Assembly (NCBI GenBank): GCA_903813345.2
Contig: CAIIXF020000005.1
Coordinates: 41,889,394 to 41,953,393 of the forward strand
From: Owenia fusiformis
Taxonomy: Eukaryota; Annelida; Polychaeta; Sabellida; Oweniidae
Direction: 5' to 3'
Length of the DNA: 64,000 bases
Under the pieces are notes generated by a model that had not been told where the DNA came from, did no database searches, and saw only the letters and a list, made by a program, of their open reading frames with translations. Positions 36,001 through 51,000 of the stretch are shown in pieces. A program made the position numbers and the translations under genes. The stretch's first letter is position 1, and each line of letters opens with the position of its first letter.

Positions 36001-39000
36001 AATACACATGTAGTAATCAGCAAATAGACAAATCAAATACCCAGATGATGATGCTGCAGAGCTTATTTTTGACTTGTTTATGTTTCAGAACTCTTTGAAA
36101 ATGTATCACCAAAGTCAAGGGAACATCAGGAACTATTGGGAATAATAACTAAGAGTTATAAAAACAAACTCTCCAGTAAAAACTTTGTATATTCAAGGCC
36201 TGTTCATGTGCATAATGAAGAGCTCTTCAAAACAGTAAGTTATTTATCATTGTTTATCATGTGAAATTGCCATTGCATTGATATTATGCCTAAATTGCAT
36301 TGGTATTATGCTTAAATTGTATTGGTATTAGGCTTATGTCTAAATTGCACTGGTTTATGCCTAAATTGCATTAGTATTATGCCTAAATTGCATTGGTATT
36401 ATGCCTATATTGTTCTGGTTTTATGCCAAAATTGCATTGGTATTATGCCTAAATTGCATTGGTATTATGTCTAATTTCCGGTGCTCTGCATGGTTCAAGC
36501 ACCTATAAGGTCTTGAAGACATTAAATTGGATTACTTTGTCTGAGAGAAGAAGAAGCCATCTTTGCTCATTTCTATTTAAAAGTAGAATCAATTTATCAG
36601 CTTCATATGTCACTGAATTATTTAATAAATACTTACATGAACCAAATAGAATTCTAAGGGCTGTCAGAGAGTATATTGTGCCTCTAAATATCAGCATTTC
36701 ATTTAGAAAAACTACATATTTTGCTGCGATTGAAGAATGGAATGGTCTGCCTAATGATTTAAGAAATTGCAATAGAATATCAACTTTTAAAGGCAAACTT
36801 AGAAAGCATTTCGGGAATGAAAAATGTATAAATATAACAGCATCACTTGATATCACTTGAAAAACTGAAATTATATTTAACAGGTTAAAAGTGGACCTAT
36901 TTCTAAAAAGTCAATTATTTGCTCATCACTTTACAAACATTGACTCACCAGCCTGTAACTGTGGTCATGAAAATGAAACCCCTACTCATTTTTTCCTCAA
37001 ATGCCCCCAATTTGTAAATGATAGAATCCAACTACTTATAGATCTCCATATTATTGGTTGTTTAGAAAAATTCTTAGATGCTAACTCTGTTAGCAAAGTA
37101 AATATGCTCTTGCATGGTAACAGTGAACTTAGTAATGAAGATAATACACTTCTGCTGAAAGCAACTTTAAAATTCCTAAAAGCAACCAAGATTGACTAAC
37201 ATGTATATTACACCATCCCATAATTTACACCACCGCACACCTTTTTTTGTAAAGCATTCCAATATCAGCTTTAATTGTACTTTTTCCTTTTTGTTCATAT
37301 ATATGAATAGTTACGAATAATTGTAACAAATTTGTATTGCATATAAGTGTATGGTATATTTACTTCGAAGTTCAACACAAATGTTAAATTGATTAACCTT
37401 GTTGAATTTTCATTGTATGAAATTAAATGTTATAATATATGAACTTGAAATAAAAATGATTAATAAAAAGATTATGTCTAAATTGCACTGGTTTAATGCC
37501 TAAATTGTATTGGTATTATGCCTAAATTGCATTGGTGTTCTGCCTTAATTGCATTGGTATTATGCCTATATTGTTCTGGTTTTATGCCAAAATTACATTG
37601 GTATTATGCCTAAATTGCATTGGAATTATATTATGCGCTATCTTTGTATTATCCCAATTAGTAATGCAACATAACTATTTAAACTCCTAAATTGTTTCAG
37701 CTGCAGGCTAAAAAGAAGTTTCTTCGAGGAGAAGGGTATACAGACAAAGATTTGTCAGAGTCCTATGCTTTCCTTTGTGTAGATAAGGAAGAAAAGGTTA
37801 GATATATTAAGGAGACATTGTTGGCAAGAGTGGATTACTTTGGTATATTAAGGAGACACTGTTGGCAAGAGTGGATTACTTTGATATATTAAGGAGACAC
37901 TGTTGGCAAGAGTGGATAACTTTGATATATTAAGGAGGCACTGTTGGCAAGAGTGGATTACTTTGATATTAAGGAGGCACTGTTGGCAAGAGTGGATTAC
38001 TTTGATATATTAAGGAGGTACTGTTGGCAAGAGTGGATTACTTTGATGTATTAAGGAGGTACTGTTGGCAAGAGTGGATTACTTTGATATATTAAGGAGG
38101 CACTGTTGGCAAGAGTGGATTACTTTTATATATTAAGGAGGCACTGATGGCAAGAGTGGATTACTTTGATATATTAAGGAGGTACTGTTGGCAAGAGTGC
38201 ATTACTTTGATATATTAAGGAGGCACTGTTGGCAAGAGTGGATTACTTTGATATATTAAGGAGGCACTGTTGGCAAGAGTGGATTACTTTGATATATTAA
38301 GGAGGCACTGTTGGCAAGAGTGGATTACTTTGATATATTAAGGAGGCATTGTTGGCAAGAGTGGATTACTTTGATATATTAAGGAGGCACTGTTGGCAAG
38401 AGTGGATTACTTTGATATATTAAGGAGGCACTATTGGCAAGAGTGGATTACTTTGATATATTAAGGAGGCACTGTTGGCAAGAGTGCATTACTTTGATAT
38501 ATTAAGGAGGCACTGTTGGCAAGAGTGGATTACTTTTATGTATTAAAGAGGCACTGTTGGCAAGAGTGGATTACTTTGATATATGAAGGAGGCACTGTTG
38601 GCAAGAGTGCATTACTTTGATATATTAAGGAGGCACTGTTGGCAAGAGTGGATTACTTTGATATATTAAGGAGACACTGTTGGCAAGAGTGGATAACTTT
38701 GATATATGAAGGAGGCACTGTTGGCAAGAGTGGATTACTTTTATGTATTAAAGAGGCACTGTTGGCAAGAGTGGATTACTTTGATATATGAAGGAGGCAC
38801 TGTTGGCAAGAGTGGATTACTTTGATATATTAATGAGGCACTGTTGGCAAGAGTGGATTACTTTGATATATTAAGGAGGCACTGTTGCCAAGAGTGGATC
38901 ACTTTGGTTACCAATGATTATTTTGCATCATGAGTAACTGTTGTTTATTGAGCTATATACTAGACGCTATCTGTTGACTCGTATGTTACAGGTGCTGATC

Positions 39001-42000
39001 TGTTAATTTTATGAAATAGTATCCTTGAATATTTTGCTTGATGGTGAAATATTCATTTGGTGCTTATTTTGAGGTTGAAAACCCTTCTTGTTTCTAACTG
39101 GTTCAAGAATGGTATCTATGGGTATTTAACTAATCAACAAATAATTCAATATTATTCAAAATATTAAGTAGTGTCAGAATCAATCAAAAGCAAAAACAAA
39201 AGGAAGCCATGATAAATTGGCAAAACATTGATTATATGGCTTCATGAGTGATATATGTTGTATATACGAGGGTTGATCATAAAGTTCTCATAATATCTCT
39301 CTAATTTCTTTGTTTTTCAATATATTCTCATGAAATTTTCACAGATTGTGCAGCATAGAATGTCTTATTAATTCAGCAAAAAATATTTAGTTCAACAGAA
39401 ATATTTAATAAGAAATGGTTGCCATAGTAACGGGAAATCAAGGCACCCGGGGCAAATAAAAATAATTTAGAGAATGAGCTTAATTAACCATGTTTGCATA
39501 CATAATAAACTCTCTCATGAATTACCAAACACGTTAAAATGTTAACTTGGATATGTTGTTAAGTGCTTTAACAATGATATAAATCGATCGTGTAAATTGT
39601 GTGATGTCATAGGGGATGATTTCATGCTTCATTAGATGTGATACCACAGTCTGAGACTCAAAGCTAATGATCAGAAATGACTGAGTAAGAGAATGCAATG
39701 GATGCAGAGATCTTCAGAAAAATAAAATTCATACTGATAAAATGTTATGTTAAGTTTGTAAGATCCTTTGGTCAGACTAAACATGATCTAAAACAAATAT
39801 ATTGCTACATATCAACAAAATTACACTTTGTGTGTGGTCTGTATATGTTAAAATTGAACTAAAGGGGCAAAATCATTTTTCCTCGGGATATTTGACAAAA
39901 CAGTCATGGGGTCTAACAGTCACTTCTAATGAAGCATAACAATCATCCATTATGAGATCACACAATCCACATGACCATTATAATAGTTCACAACGATCAA
40001 GAACACATATTATTTGACAATTTAATGTGTTTGATAGCTTATTTGTCAACTTATTATGTATTTAAACATGGTTAATGGGGGCTATTCTAGCTAGTTTTTT
40101 TATTTGCCCCGGGTGCCTTGATTTCAAGTTACTATGGCAACCATTTCTTATTTGATGTTTCTGTTATTCTAAATCTTTTTTGCTAGAATAATAAAACATT
40201 CCATGCTGCACATTCTGTGAAAATTTCATATGATTAAGCTAATAAGAAGTAATATCAATACAACAAATAATGTACTTGGCCAAAAATGACAGTAACATGT
40301 TTGATAGGGTTTTGCAAATACGATGCATTCTTTTCAATATCCATTATCCATATATTAATATCACCTTATGAATGAAATTGAATGTTTTATATACATTGCA
40401 CATTGATGTCAAATTCCATTTTCATTAGTATAAGTAACTGTATTCCATGCAATGCTTATATCACTTGTGGGTGACCTTCACTTTTGTTTAAAAACCAATA
40501 ATGTATTGAATGTGACATGATTATTTTGAATCCTATTCTAGGCTAAGGAGATATGCAAGGCAGGGGTAAAGAAGGGGAATCTTGACAAATCATGGCTAGG
40601 AAATCCAGAAATGGGTATGTATTTAAATATTTCACTTAGTAAGGGGTTGGTACGAAAGGTTATCATTACAATGGCACTTATACTTTGAGTTGATTGCAGA
40701 GTTCAGTTCTGTTTTAAACAAAAGTATGATGAGGTTTTGAAGAGTTCTATCATTTTCTATAATGTTGTTCTTTCAGCTGTGAGTCTGTGCAGAAATGCAG
40801 ATATCCTGACTCCTGTAGAAATACCTCCTGGAGAGAACTACTTAATTGTGTTTCAGGTCATAAAGGTAATTCTAGTAAAATTTTTATATCTTTCTAGTTC
40901 ATGTTTTGAGAGGCCTTATACCTTAAATGAAAAAGCTGTAACATTTTTGAGCCTCTTATAAGTTTCGATTAACATATACGTAAACATGTATACACGTAGA
41001 GTTGTGAATTGTGTCTTCTCTTTGCATATTTGAAGTATTTAATCAATCTTATGTCATTCTTGAATAAATGTATCTCTCTCTTTTATTTAAGAATAAAATA
41101 AATTGTGGCTACATATACTAATATACATATTAATAATGTCCCCATATTTAGCGTTTTATAACTTATTTTGATATCCTCTTTATGCTCTTATATTACCTCC
41201 AGGGTAAGGCAAAGGTGATGAAGGAAGATGTCGGCAATGCAGTGTTGGATCCAACCCCAAACTTTGATTGCCATATGGCAAAGAGCACTGACACGTCCAC
41301 ACTATCACAGGAACATGCCTTTCATTCTACACAGGTATTGTCCCATATACAATTTCACAATGTGCCCTCTGATTTCTCATTCCTCTTAGATATATTCAGG
41401 CTCAATTCCTACTAAAATGCATCATGTTTTTTATATATGGAGTCTAATGATACAATGTAAAATGTATGTATGGTCATATGGAACAATGTAATACAATGTA
41501 ACACTTTTTATCTTAGCTGTATATGTATGAGTACAATGTAATAAAGTACACCATGTTTTGTTTTAGCTCTATATGTATGAGTACAATGAGGACTTTGAGA
41601 TATCTGAGCAACCTCCATTATTGTGTCCATATGCCATGACCACTCTAGTAGCTACCAATACCAAGAAACCTGCATCTAAACCAACTCCTAAAAGGCAAAT
41701 ATCAAAACCAAGGTAAAGAAACTGTATATTTTTATTACATGTATGGAATTATGCACTTTATTACAAATATGGAGTTATAGAGTTTATTACATATATGGAG
41801 TTATATAGCTTATTACATATATGGAGTTATAGAGTTTATTACATATATGGAGTTATAGAGTTTATTACATATATGGAGTTATAGAGTTTATTACATATAT
41901 GGAGTTATAGAGTTTATTATTACATATATGGAGTTATAGAGTTTATTACATATATGGAGTATGAAGTGATTGGATTACATCACTTGTGTTTTACACATTT

Positions 42001-45000
42001 AATGGTACTTTTCACAAAGAACTACCTTTTGTTCAGAATTTGGCTTGGGATCTCTAATATAAGGAAGACCTACAGTAACACTCAATAGCAAATCAGTATC
42101 TTTAGAGGGCAGAATTTTACTGCTAGTCTCTTTTAATGGTCATAATTGTTTTTATGTAATGTGTAAACATATTGGTTAATAATTTAATTTTTGATTCTGA
42201 TCTACCCTAATAAATATAAAATTGTTTCTGCAGCATGCCACCACACAGCAATCCCCCGTCCATGCAGTTCAACCACAGACCCACCCCAACATTGGCAGCC
42301 ATCCCCTACCCTAATAATTTAAAATTATTTGCAGCATACCAGCACACAGCAATCCCCCAGTCCATGCAGTCCAACCACAGACCCACCCCATCAGTGGCAG
42401 CCATCCCCAAGACACCAGCCAAATCCAGGTGGAAGTCACGCCTCAGTTGCCAAGTTTCTTTAGGACACTGATGGACTGCAACAATGATGACAAGGCTGGC
42501 TGTGTGGTTTGGACGGGTGATCTATGTCTAGGAAACACTTTGATAGCTCAAGCCAATCTTATATCATATGGCCTAATGTTCAAACCTGCTAGAATGTAAG
42601 TTGTTTGCATTTAATTTTATGAATTTAGTCTTTGAATTATTTGGATCCTAACTAGCACCAAAGTCAGTTCAAAATATGTTGCTGATTTACTTGCAAAATT
42701 CTTTGAAATATGCTCAATTTCATATTTTTTTAAAATATGTTCTAGCTTTAATAGATGGCAGTACAAAAATATAGATAAACAATGGCCAAAGGGTGGACGT
42801 TTTATTAAACGTTTCCTCTTTATGTAGTTATTTGATAACTAGAGATCAAGATTGCAAGCAATCTTACGGAGGCCCGTAGGTGTTTTGGCCTTATATGGTC
42901 AACCAATGGTCAAAAGATGGTTATTACGTCAGTTTCTAAGTCAGCTTGTTACTAAGTAGTTATTGACTACGTAAGTTACTAAGTTAGTAACTTTAAGTAT
43001 ATTACTAAGTAAGTTATGAAGTTGGTTACATGGTTTCTTCCAAGGTCAACCAAAGGTCAAAACTAAAGTCAGATTTGAACTCCTGATAATTTGTAGATGG
43101 TTTTTAAAAAAAAGTTTGGTCAATTTAGAGCAAGTTGAAATTTGACCTTAGAAATTTCGAAATTTGACTTTTTTAAGTTTTTGAGCTCTAATATCTCAAA
43201 ACTGGTGCAAAATTTGAATAGATAATCAATAACTAACATGTGTATAACCTTGAGAGGAATCTATATTCTGACTTTCATCAAAAAATATTGATTTGTAGTC
43301 ACCAATTATGAGAAACTTAGAAAACACAGTTTGTGATTAAGCTTGATGACCTTGACCTTTGACCTTGCAAATTTTACTTTTTTAGGCCTCAGTAGGTCTT
43401 TTTTGAATAAATATACCTAAATTTAAACCCAGAAAATCGATTTAAAAAATCTACTTTTTTTACACTTTGGAGGTCACTGAAGGTCAACCAAAGGTCAAAG
43501 GTCAAAAGTAAGGTCAGATTTGGAATCCTGAGAACTTGTAGATGATTTTTTCAAAAAAGTTTGGTCAATTTAGATCAAGTTGAAATTTGACCTTGAAAAA
43601 TTTCGAAATTTGACCTTTTTCAGTTTTTGAGCTCTAATATCTCAAAACTGGTGCAAGATCTTAATAGATAATCAATAGCTAATATGTTTAGAACCTTTAG
43701 AGGAATATATATCCTGACTTTCATTAAAAAATATTGATTTGTAGTCACAAACTTTGAGAAACTTAGAAAACACACTTTGGGATTTAATTTAATGACCTTG
43801 ACCTTTGACCTTAAAATTTTTACTTTTTTGGACCTCTTAAGGTCTTTTGTGATTAAATGCACCTAAATTTGAATCCAGAAAATCGATTTTAAAAATCAAC
43901 TTTTTTGACCTTTCGAAGGTCACTGAAGGTCAACTAAAGGTCATAGGTCAAAACTAAGGTCAGATTTGAGTTCCTGAGATCTTGTAGATGCTTTTTAAAA
44001 AAAAGTTTGGTCAATTTAGAGCAAGTTGAAATTTGACCTTGAAAAATTTCGAAATTTGACCTTTTTTCAGTTTTTGAGTTCTAATATCTCAAAACTGGAG
44101 CAAAATTTTAATAAATAGTCAATTGCCAATATGTGAAGAACCTTAAGAGGAATATATATTCTGACTTTCAGTAAAAAAAATTGATTTGTAGTCTCCAATT
44201 TTGAGAAACTTAGAAAACACAGTTTGTGATTTCGTTTGATGACCTTGACCTTTGACCTTGCAAATTTTACTTTTTTAGACCTCAGAAGGTATTTTGTGAA
44301 TAAATATACCTAAATTTGAATCCAGAAAATCGATTTGAAAAATCAACTTTTTGACCTTTCGGAGGTCACTGAAGGTCAACCAAAGGTCAAAGGTCAAAAG
44401 TAAGGTCAGATTTGGAATCCTGACAATTTGAAGATGAGTTTTAAAAAAAAATTTGGTCAATTTGAAGCAAGTTGAAAAAAGACCTTTTTTGACCTTTTTT
44501 TGACCTTCAATATCTCAAAATCTAGGCAAAATTTCTCTAGACGGCAAAAGGCAAAGACTAATAGAATACTAATATCTATCTGTATGCAAAAATTGAGCCA
44601 AAAATATTGAAGTGTAGTGTCAGGATTTGAGAAACTTGAAAAAAACTTAGATTTGACCTAGATTTTGACCTTTGACCTTGACCTAGATAAGAATTCCTTT
44701 CCCGCCAAGTTCAGCCAAGGTCCCTAGTATGACTATGTAAGAGCTAGTTGAAAGGTAGTTGGAAGTAGGAGAAAAGGTCCCGGGAAGAATAAATAAAGAA
44801 TAAAGAATAATAATAATATCTACAAAATTAATAGGAGGCCCCTGCCGGGGGGCCTCCTAATAAGATGCTGTTCATTATTTATTGATTTTGATAAACTTGA
44901 GTGTGCTTCTAGGCATCAGCGACTTAACATCTGTACAAGAATTGCCCTACCAAGTCTGACCAGTAAATACTTCACTAACGTAGCTAACCTTGATAAACGG

Positions 45001-48000
45001 GCCGAGTGCTGTAATGGAATATGGTACTACAACTACTGTGAGATGCAGTCTACACACAGCAAATACAACAGCTTCAACAAGATACTCACTTATCTCGCAA
45101 AGACCCAGTCGGTGAGTTTTGCCCTCAATAAGGCAGAGTCTTGTATGTTTTGCTTCAATTTTACTAACCAACATGCATTTTCTTTAATGATAGGTAGTTT
45201 TGTTAACTTCAATTTTGTTGTATTTTGCAGGCAATTATAGTGAGACTAGAAGATGATACTGATCTGGTTATGCTGACCAACTGTGAACTAACACAGAGAC
45301 TTGGGCTACAAGACCAGACTCTCAATTCTGTTATGTTGCACTGTGTCTTCATATCTCCACGATCCAGGCATAATTGCCTTCAAGGTAAGCTCTTACTCCA
45401 ATTCAATATTTGTTGAAAGACAGGAGGGCAACAAGTATTCACCCTTTTAATAGCATATCTACCCACCAAACCAAAGTAATAATACAGTATAAATATTAAG
45501 AGTTTAATAATGAATTTTTCAAGGATCACCGATTTAAACCCATCATATGATATCATAGATATCATACTTTGGAATTGTGTGATAATTATGATTCTTTCCC
45601 CCTTCCCCAATTGTTCATCAAGAGAAATATGTGAAACAACCATTTATTGTATTAAAACCATCCAATATATAGAACTGTATCCCTGGGCTTACCCACCATA
45701 TTGTAATTATTGACAACCTGCTATTTGCAGCGCCAGTGAGGACAAGTGGTGAGGCACTAAATGAGGCCAGTGCAGAGAATACAGGAGCCACAAGCAGGGA
45801 GCAGAAGCCTGGCTTCACTCCCCCTGCGCACTCCCCCTTGAAGAAACCTGATAGCACAGTTACAACAGACAGTGTTAAATCTGCCTTCCAACCACCTGCT
45901 GCCCAGACAGGTTTGTGAAACTTTTTATGGCTTTTTCTATATTATATTGTCATCTTCCTGGTCACCGAAAACTTGTCATCAAAATTCCAGGAAACAGCTT
46001 ATTTGTCCAACCTGAAATTTTTACAGATGCAAGAGCAGTACGAAGAGACTTATGGGTATGCTGGGTAAATTAAATGGTGGCCCTTTTACTCTTCAATGTG
46101 CAATATTTACCACCGTGTAAAGCCAAAATTCACTCGCCTTTCCTCGAAGTATCTTGTAACCTCTCTGCCCATATACCAGTACATGAACTCTGCCTTTTTG
46201 CCCATTTATAGAGAATGCATTAATTGATTATTGCTACTCAAGATTCTTCTCTCAATTACTCAATACTTATATGGTCAAAGTTAAGATATGAACAGTATAT
46301 ACATCTTCTTAACAATGTGTTGATGAGTAGCTTTATTAATTTATATTGGCAGAAATTCAATCATAAAATTGAAATATTTTAGGATACTTTTGAAAACAAA
46401 TATCTGAGCAGGCAGGACTGTGTTGTTTCAATTGCAACTGGTATAAGAGGAAAATAAAATAAATTGGAATTGGTAGTGTGCTCTCCTTCTTTCAATGTTA
46501 TAATTCCTCATATATATATGATGACATACCGATAGTTAGGTCTTCATTTCATATATCATTCTATTGCCCTGAACCGGTCCGTCTTCTCGCTGCAAGCAGG
46601 ATGAAATTCTTTGTCACAAAGTTTGGCATTTTTTATAAAATCAAACGCGCGTCATTGAAACTCACAAGATGTAAATAGCATGTCATTTACATCATACCTT
46701 GATGGGGAAAAATAGATCTTATATGTTAGAAGTACTAAATAAAAGTTATCGTGAAAATGAGACAGTCGTTCTCGAGAGAAAAGAGCATAAATGCGCATTT
46801 AGAGAGTTTTGGTCCGTTTAAAAATCTGTAAAAAATTGGGGTACTTAAAAGCATCGGGAGGCATCATATATTTCAAATAAGACACGAGGAAGTCAATATT
46901 GAGCAAGTTATGGCTGTTTTAAATTCAAATAAAACCGTTAACCCGTACCGGTCCAGCTTTTGACCCGTACCGGTCAATTTTCGTTAGCTGCGTATACCAA
47001 GGGTGTAATACCCAAACTCAGTTTTTCATAATTTCCAAATTTTGATAAAATCTGTTTATTCTTAGAAGCAGTTGCAAATATATTATTGATGCGCCTCTTT
47101 ATTTGTGTCTAATACTCAATGATTGGGTTATATTATAGTTTGATAAATGAATTGAAAAAAGAATGGTGAATGATGAATACCTACGTCTCACCATGAATAA
47201 TCCATCTTGTTCATATTTAATGCAATACATACCTCCTTAATGAGAACCTTTACTTGTATGGATTTAAATACTTCATTGTTTTTATTGAAATGAAGCCATG
47301 CTAGATGGTATCACATATATACACATATCATTGAAGTATCCACCATTCTACATGTGTATAACACCAGGTATGCAATGGATTTTGGGGTATTTCTTTAACT
47401 AACTATTTAACACAAGACAGCAGTCTATATAAGTAATGTGATGAAGCAAACATAGAGGTGGTCATCTCTGTTAAGAATATTTAATATGCACATTTATTAA
47501 GTAATTTGTTGTAGATGAAATAATGTCTAACAATGTCATTCAGTAATTGCTTTTCTGCAATGTATTCCTCTATTGGAAAGATAAATATCAATCACAACTC
47601 AGAAGCCCCTAGGCAAGAATACTAAATTAGAGACACATTAATAATTCTGGGATAGATACGCCCACTCTTGTATTGAGACCATCATATGGTGGAATGCTGG
47701 GAAAGACGCACCCTCTTTTGTATTGACACCTACCTGATGCTGCCTTTAAATAATAATAGATTACCATGGAGTTGATGTAAGCCTGGGGCAGGGCTGTGAC
47801 TCAGCCATCAACTCATATATCATTATGACTCACAATTACTACACAGGCAATATGTCAATTGGTCAAGTATGTTCACATAAAATACATGTGCAAGAGCAAA
47901 GAGTTGGTGAATGTTTTATGTAGAAAAACTCTCTTTTCGTGAAGAAATATTTGGGTAATAAGAATATTTATGCCTATTTTTCAAGTTTATGGTTAGAAAC

Positions 48001-51000
48001 CTGAGTATATGGAGGGTACATTTGTGAAGTCACTTACTATTTAGTTTTTATCAAATTATTAGTTTTATTATGTCTCTACCACAAGTGGTGACATATTGTT
48101 AGTCTCCCATCTTTTTTGTAGACGGAGGTTTTTATTCGTAGTCGGCAGTTGATGTTTGTAACATATGACATGACATTTGTAACAAATGGCAGGTGGTGAC
48201 ATTTTGCATGTTAATGCCCTGTTTGTATATACAAATCACTTAAATCAAATCATAAATAAATACTTTGGAATATTAATATTTTGCACCATGTTAAGAATGG
48301 GGCTGATACACCTGATATTTTTGTTTCTCTCCTTGTTACTATATGAGTATTAGACTATTTGTATATAATGTAGAAGTGATATACAATATATGATTATTAT
48401 GTTAGCACCAGAAGCGGTGACATATTAAAGTCTCCAACTTTTTGTGGATGTTGTTTGGTGGTTGGTGTTTGGTGTTTGGCATTCAGCGGTAGATATTGGG
48501 CATTTGGCATCTAAAACACATGGCAGGTGGTGGCATTTTGCATGTTAATGCCTTGTATCATAACATGATCTCTATTATACTTCTGTAATTCAGACTATGA
48601 CATGAAGGTGTGATACATTACTGTGTATGTTTCTACATCATCCTGATCATTCTTAGATATTCATTTTTCCAATTGACAAACTGAGAGACACGGACATCGA
48701 GTCCATATAGAAATCCAGTCTTTTAATAGTACAATAATATCATTTCACTATATTGCTCGCGGAAATTAGTTATTAGTATTATTACCACCGTTAACGACCA
48801 GGGCTGAAATAGCAAGAAAATCTTATGCACTGAACAATATCTAATTTCCCGGGGAAAAATTGCCGGTCCAGAATATATTCTAGACCGGTCCATATGGACC
48901 ACCACTATGACGTCACACATTTCTCAGGTCGATATAGTAAAATGAATGCCTTCTAAACTAGCACTAAAACCCCTAGAACTGGCCCGGCAAGGTGGTAATA
49001 ATTGGATATTCATTTTGATATAAACCACATTGACCTGATAAACTGTTATTAATGGCCTTTTGAATATGTCATCAATCAATTTTGATTAATCTGGTCTAAC
49101 AATGTCCTTGTCAGTCAAATAAGCTGAAACATGGATCTGCTTGAAGATTGAGTTTAATGATTTTTTTTTATTAATAATGTACTGCCTTGTCTAGAAAAGG
49201 TATAGTATTTATAATATACATAAGGTATAGTATTTATAATATACATAAGGTATAGTATTTATAATATACATATACATGGAATAGCTCAGATTTATTTAAG
49301 TATTATACTCTACGGTATTTTTAACTGTAAAATATGCGTTGATTTTCAACTATTAAATGAGCATAACTTCCCCATTGACCCCCATGTTGTTGACAGTTAT
49401 GTTGTTAAATATTTGTTTATTAACACATGTTTGAGCATGATTTACTCATGTCACCTTATTCTCACTTATATATTTTGCATAAGCTATGTTCTTAAGACAC
49501 ATACCATAATAGAGTTTCAATTATAAGCTGATCGGTTCAACTTGACATGCCATACAGCCTTGACAATGTATTAGGTTTCATATTTGTTTTAATAAGTCTA
49601 TTTCGATTTGATGGTCTGTCATTTGGTTACTACTTCAATGTAAATACTTTATTTTGATAGGTAAAAAGCACTCAATAGTTTTAACCATTGATTTCATAAT
49701 TTGGTATTGTTCATTTTTTAATCTAGGTGATTTAGTATGTACATATATGCCTTAGTAATTATATACATTACTTCATACTTAAATCAATTGTAAGATATTT
49801 CAATTTTTGGGAAAGCAAACATTTTTTGTGCTTATATTTCAAGTCAATTAATTTTATTCTGTACTGTAAACAAATCTAATGTTCGTGTCCTGTAAAAAGT
49901 TAGTGACCTTATTGTTGTTGAACCCAATGTTTAATTCTTGTTGGCCTTATAGAATAGGCGCTGGTGTCAAAGTGATAATGGATAGGTTATAGGCAGTGTT
50001 TGTTTAACATAACACTGTATACTATGAAGATAAGTACAGTTGAATTAATAGTTCATGTGTTCTAGAACCACTTGTTGTACATGTTACAATGGTTGGCCTT
50101 ATAAACCAAGACCAGCTGTGTATTTCACTTACAAGCTAGGAGGCTTAGAGGTAAGCACTTGTTATGTACTTTTGTAGTGGCAGTATTACATTAAGGAAAA
50201 CTTGGAGATTTCTCATTAAGCAGCTCTATTAAATCAATACAATCAATATGGCTTGATATTTTTTATATACTTTTAATTTTGGTACAAACTGAATATCACA
50301 ATAAAAATCTAATTAATTAAACTGAATTGATGTCGTATTAAAAATGTTATATTTTACACTTTACCAAATACGTAAAATACTATTAAATTGCAGTAATACC
50401 ATTTCTGGTATTAGCAGGCAATATTATGAGGTTCAATATAACTTTGCTATAAATATTGATGTATCTAACAAAACATCTCCCCTCCAGGCTGACATTTCAT
50501 AATTCATAGTCATACCATATAATAGGATAAGTGAGATGATAGGTTCTGTAAGCTCATATCATGCTTCAAGTCAATATTTATTCATAATTTCATATTGCCA
50601 ATTAAATTAACTCGTCTTGCTCAAATTTATGTTTTAATGTTTATAACCATGATATATTTCCATACGTTTTCTCTAGTGTCTTAAGAGAAATGTAGAAATC
50701 AGTGATAACAGTAGAAATTGGCACCTTGTCTTTGACTTATCCACATCCATGTCATCTATCAGGTTTTATTAGAGTACAAATAGTACAATATAGAACATAG
50801 TACAATAGTACAATATAGAACATAGTACAATATAGAACATACCAAATAGTACAATATAGAACATAGTACAATAGTACAATATAGAACATAGTACAATATA
50901 GAACATACCAAATAGTACAATATAGAACACAGTACAATATAGAACATAATACAAATAGTACAATATAGAAAATAGTTAAATATAGAACAAACAAATATTA

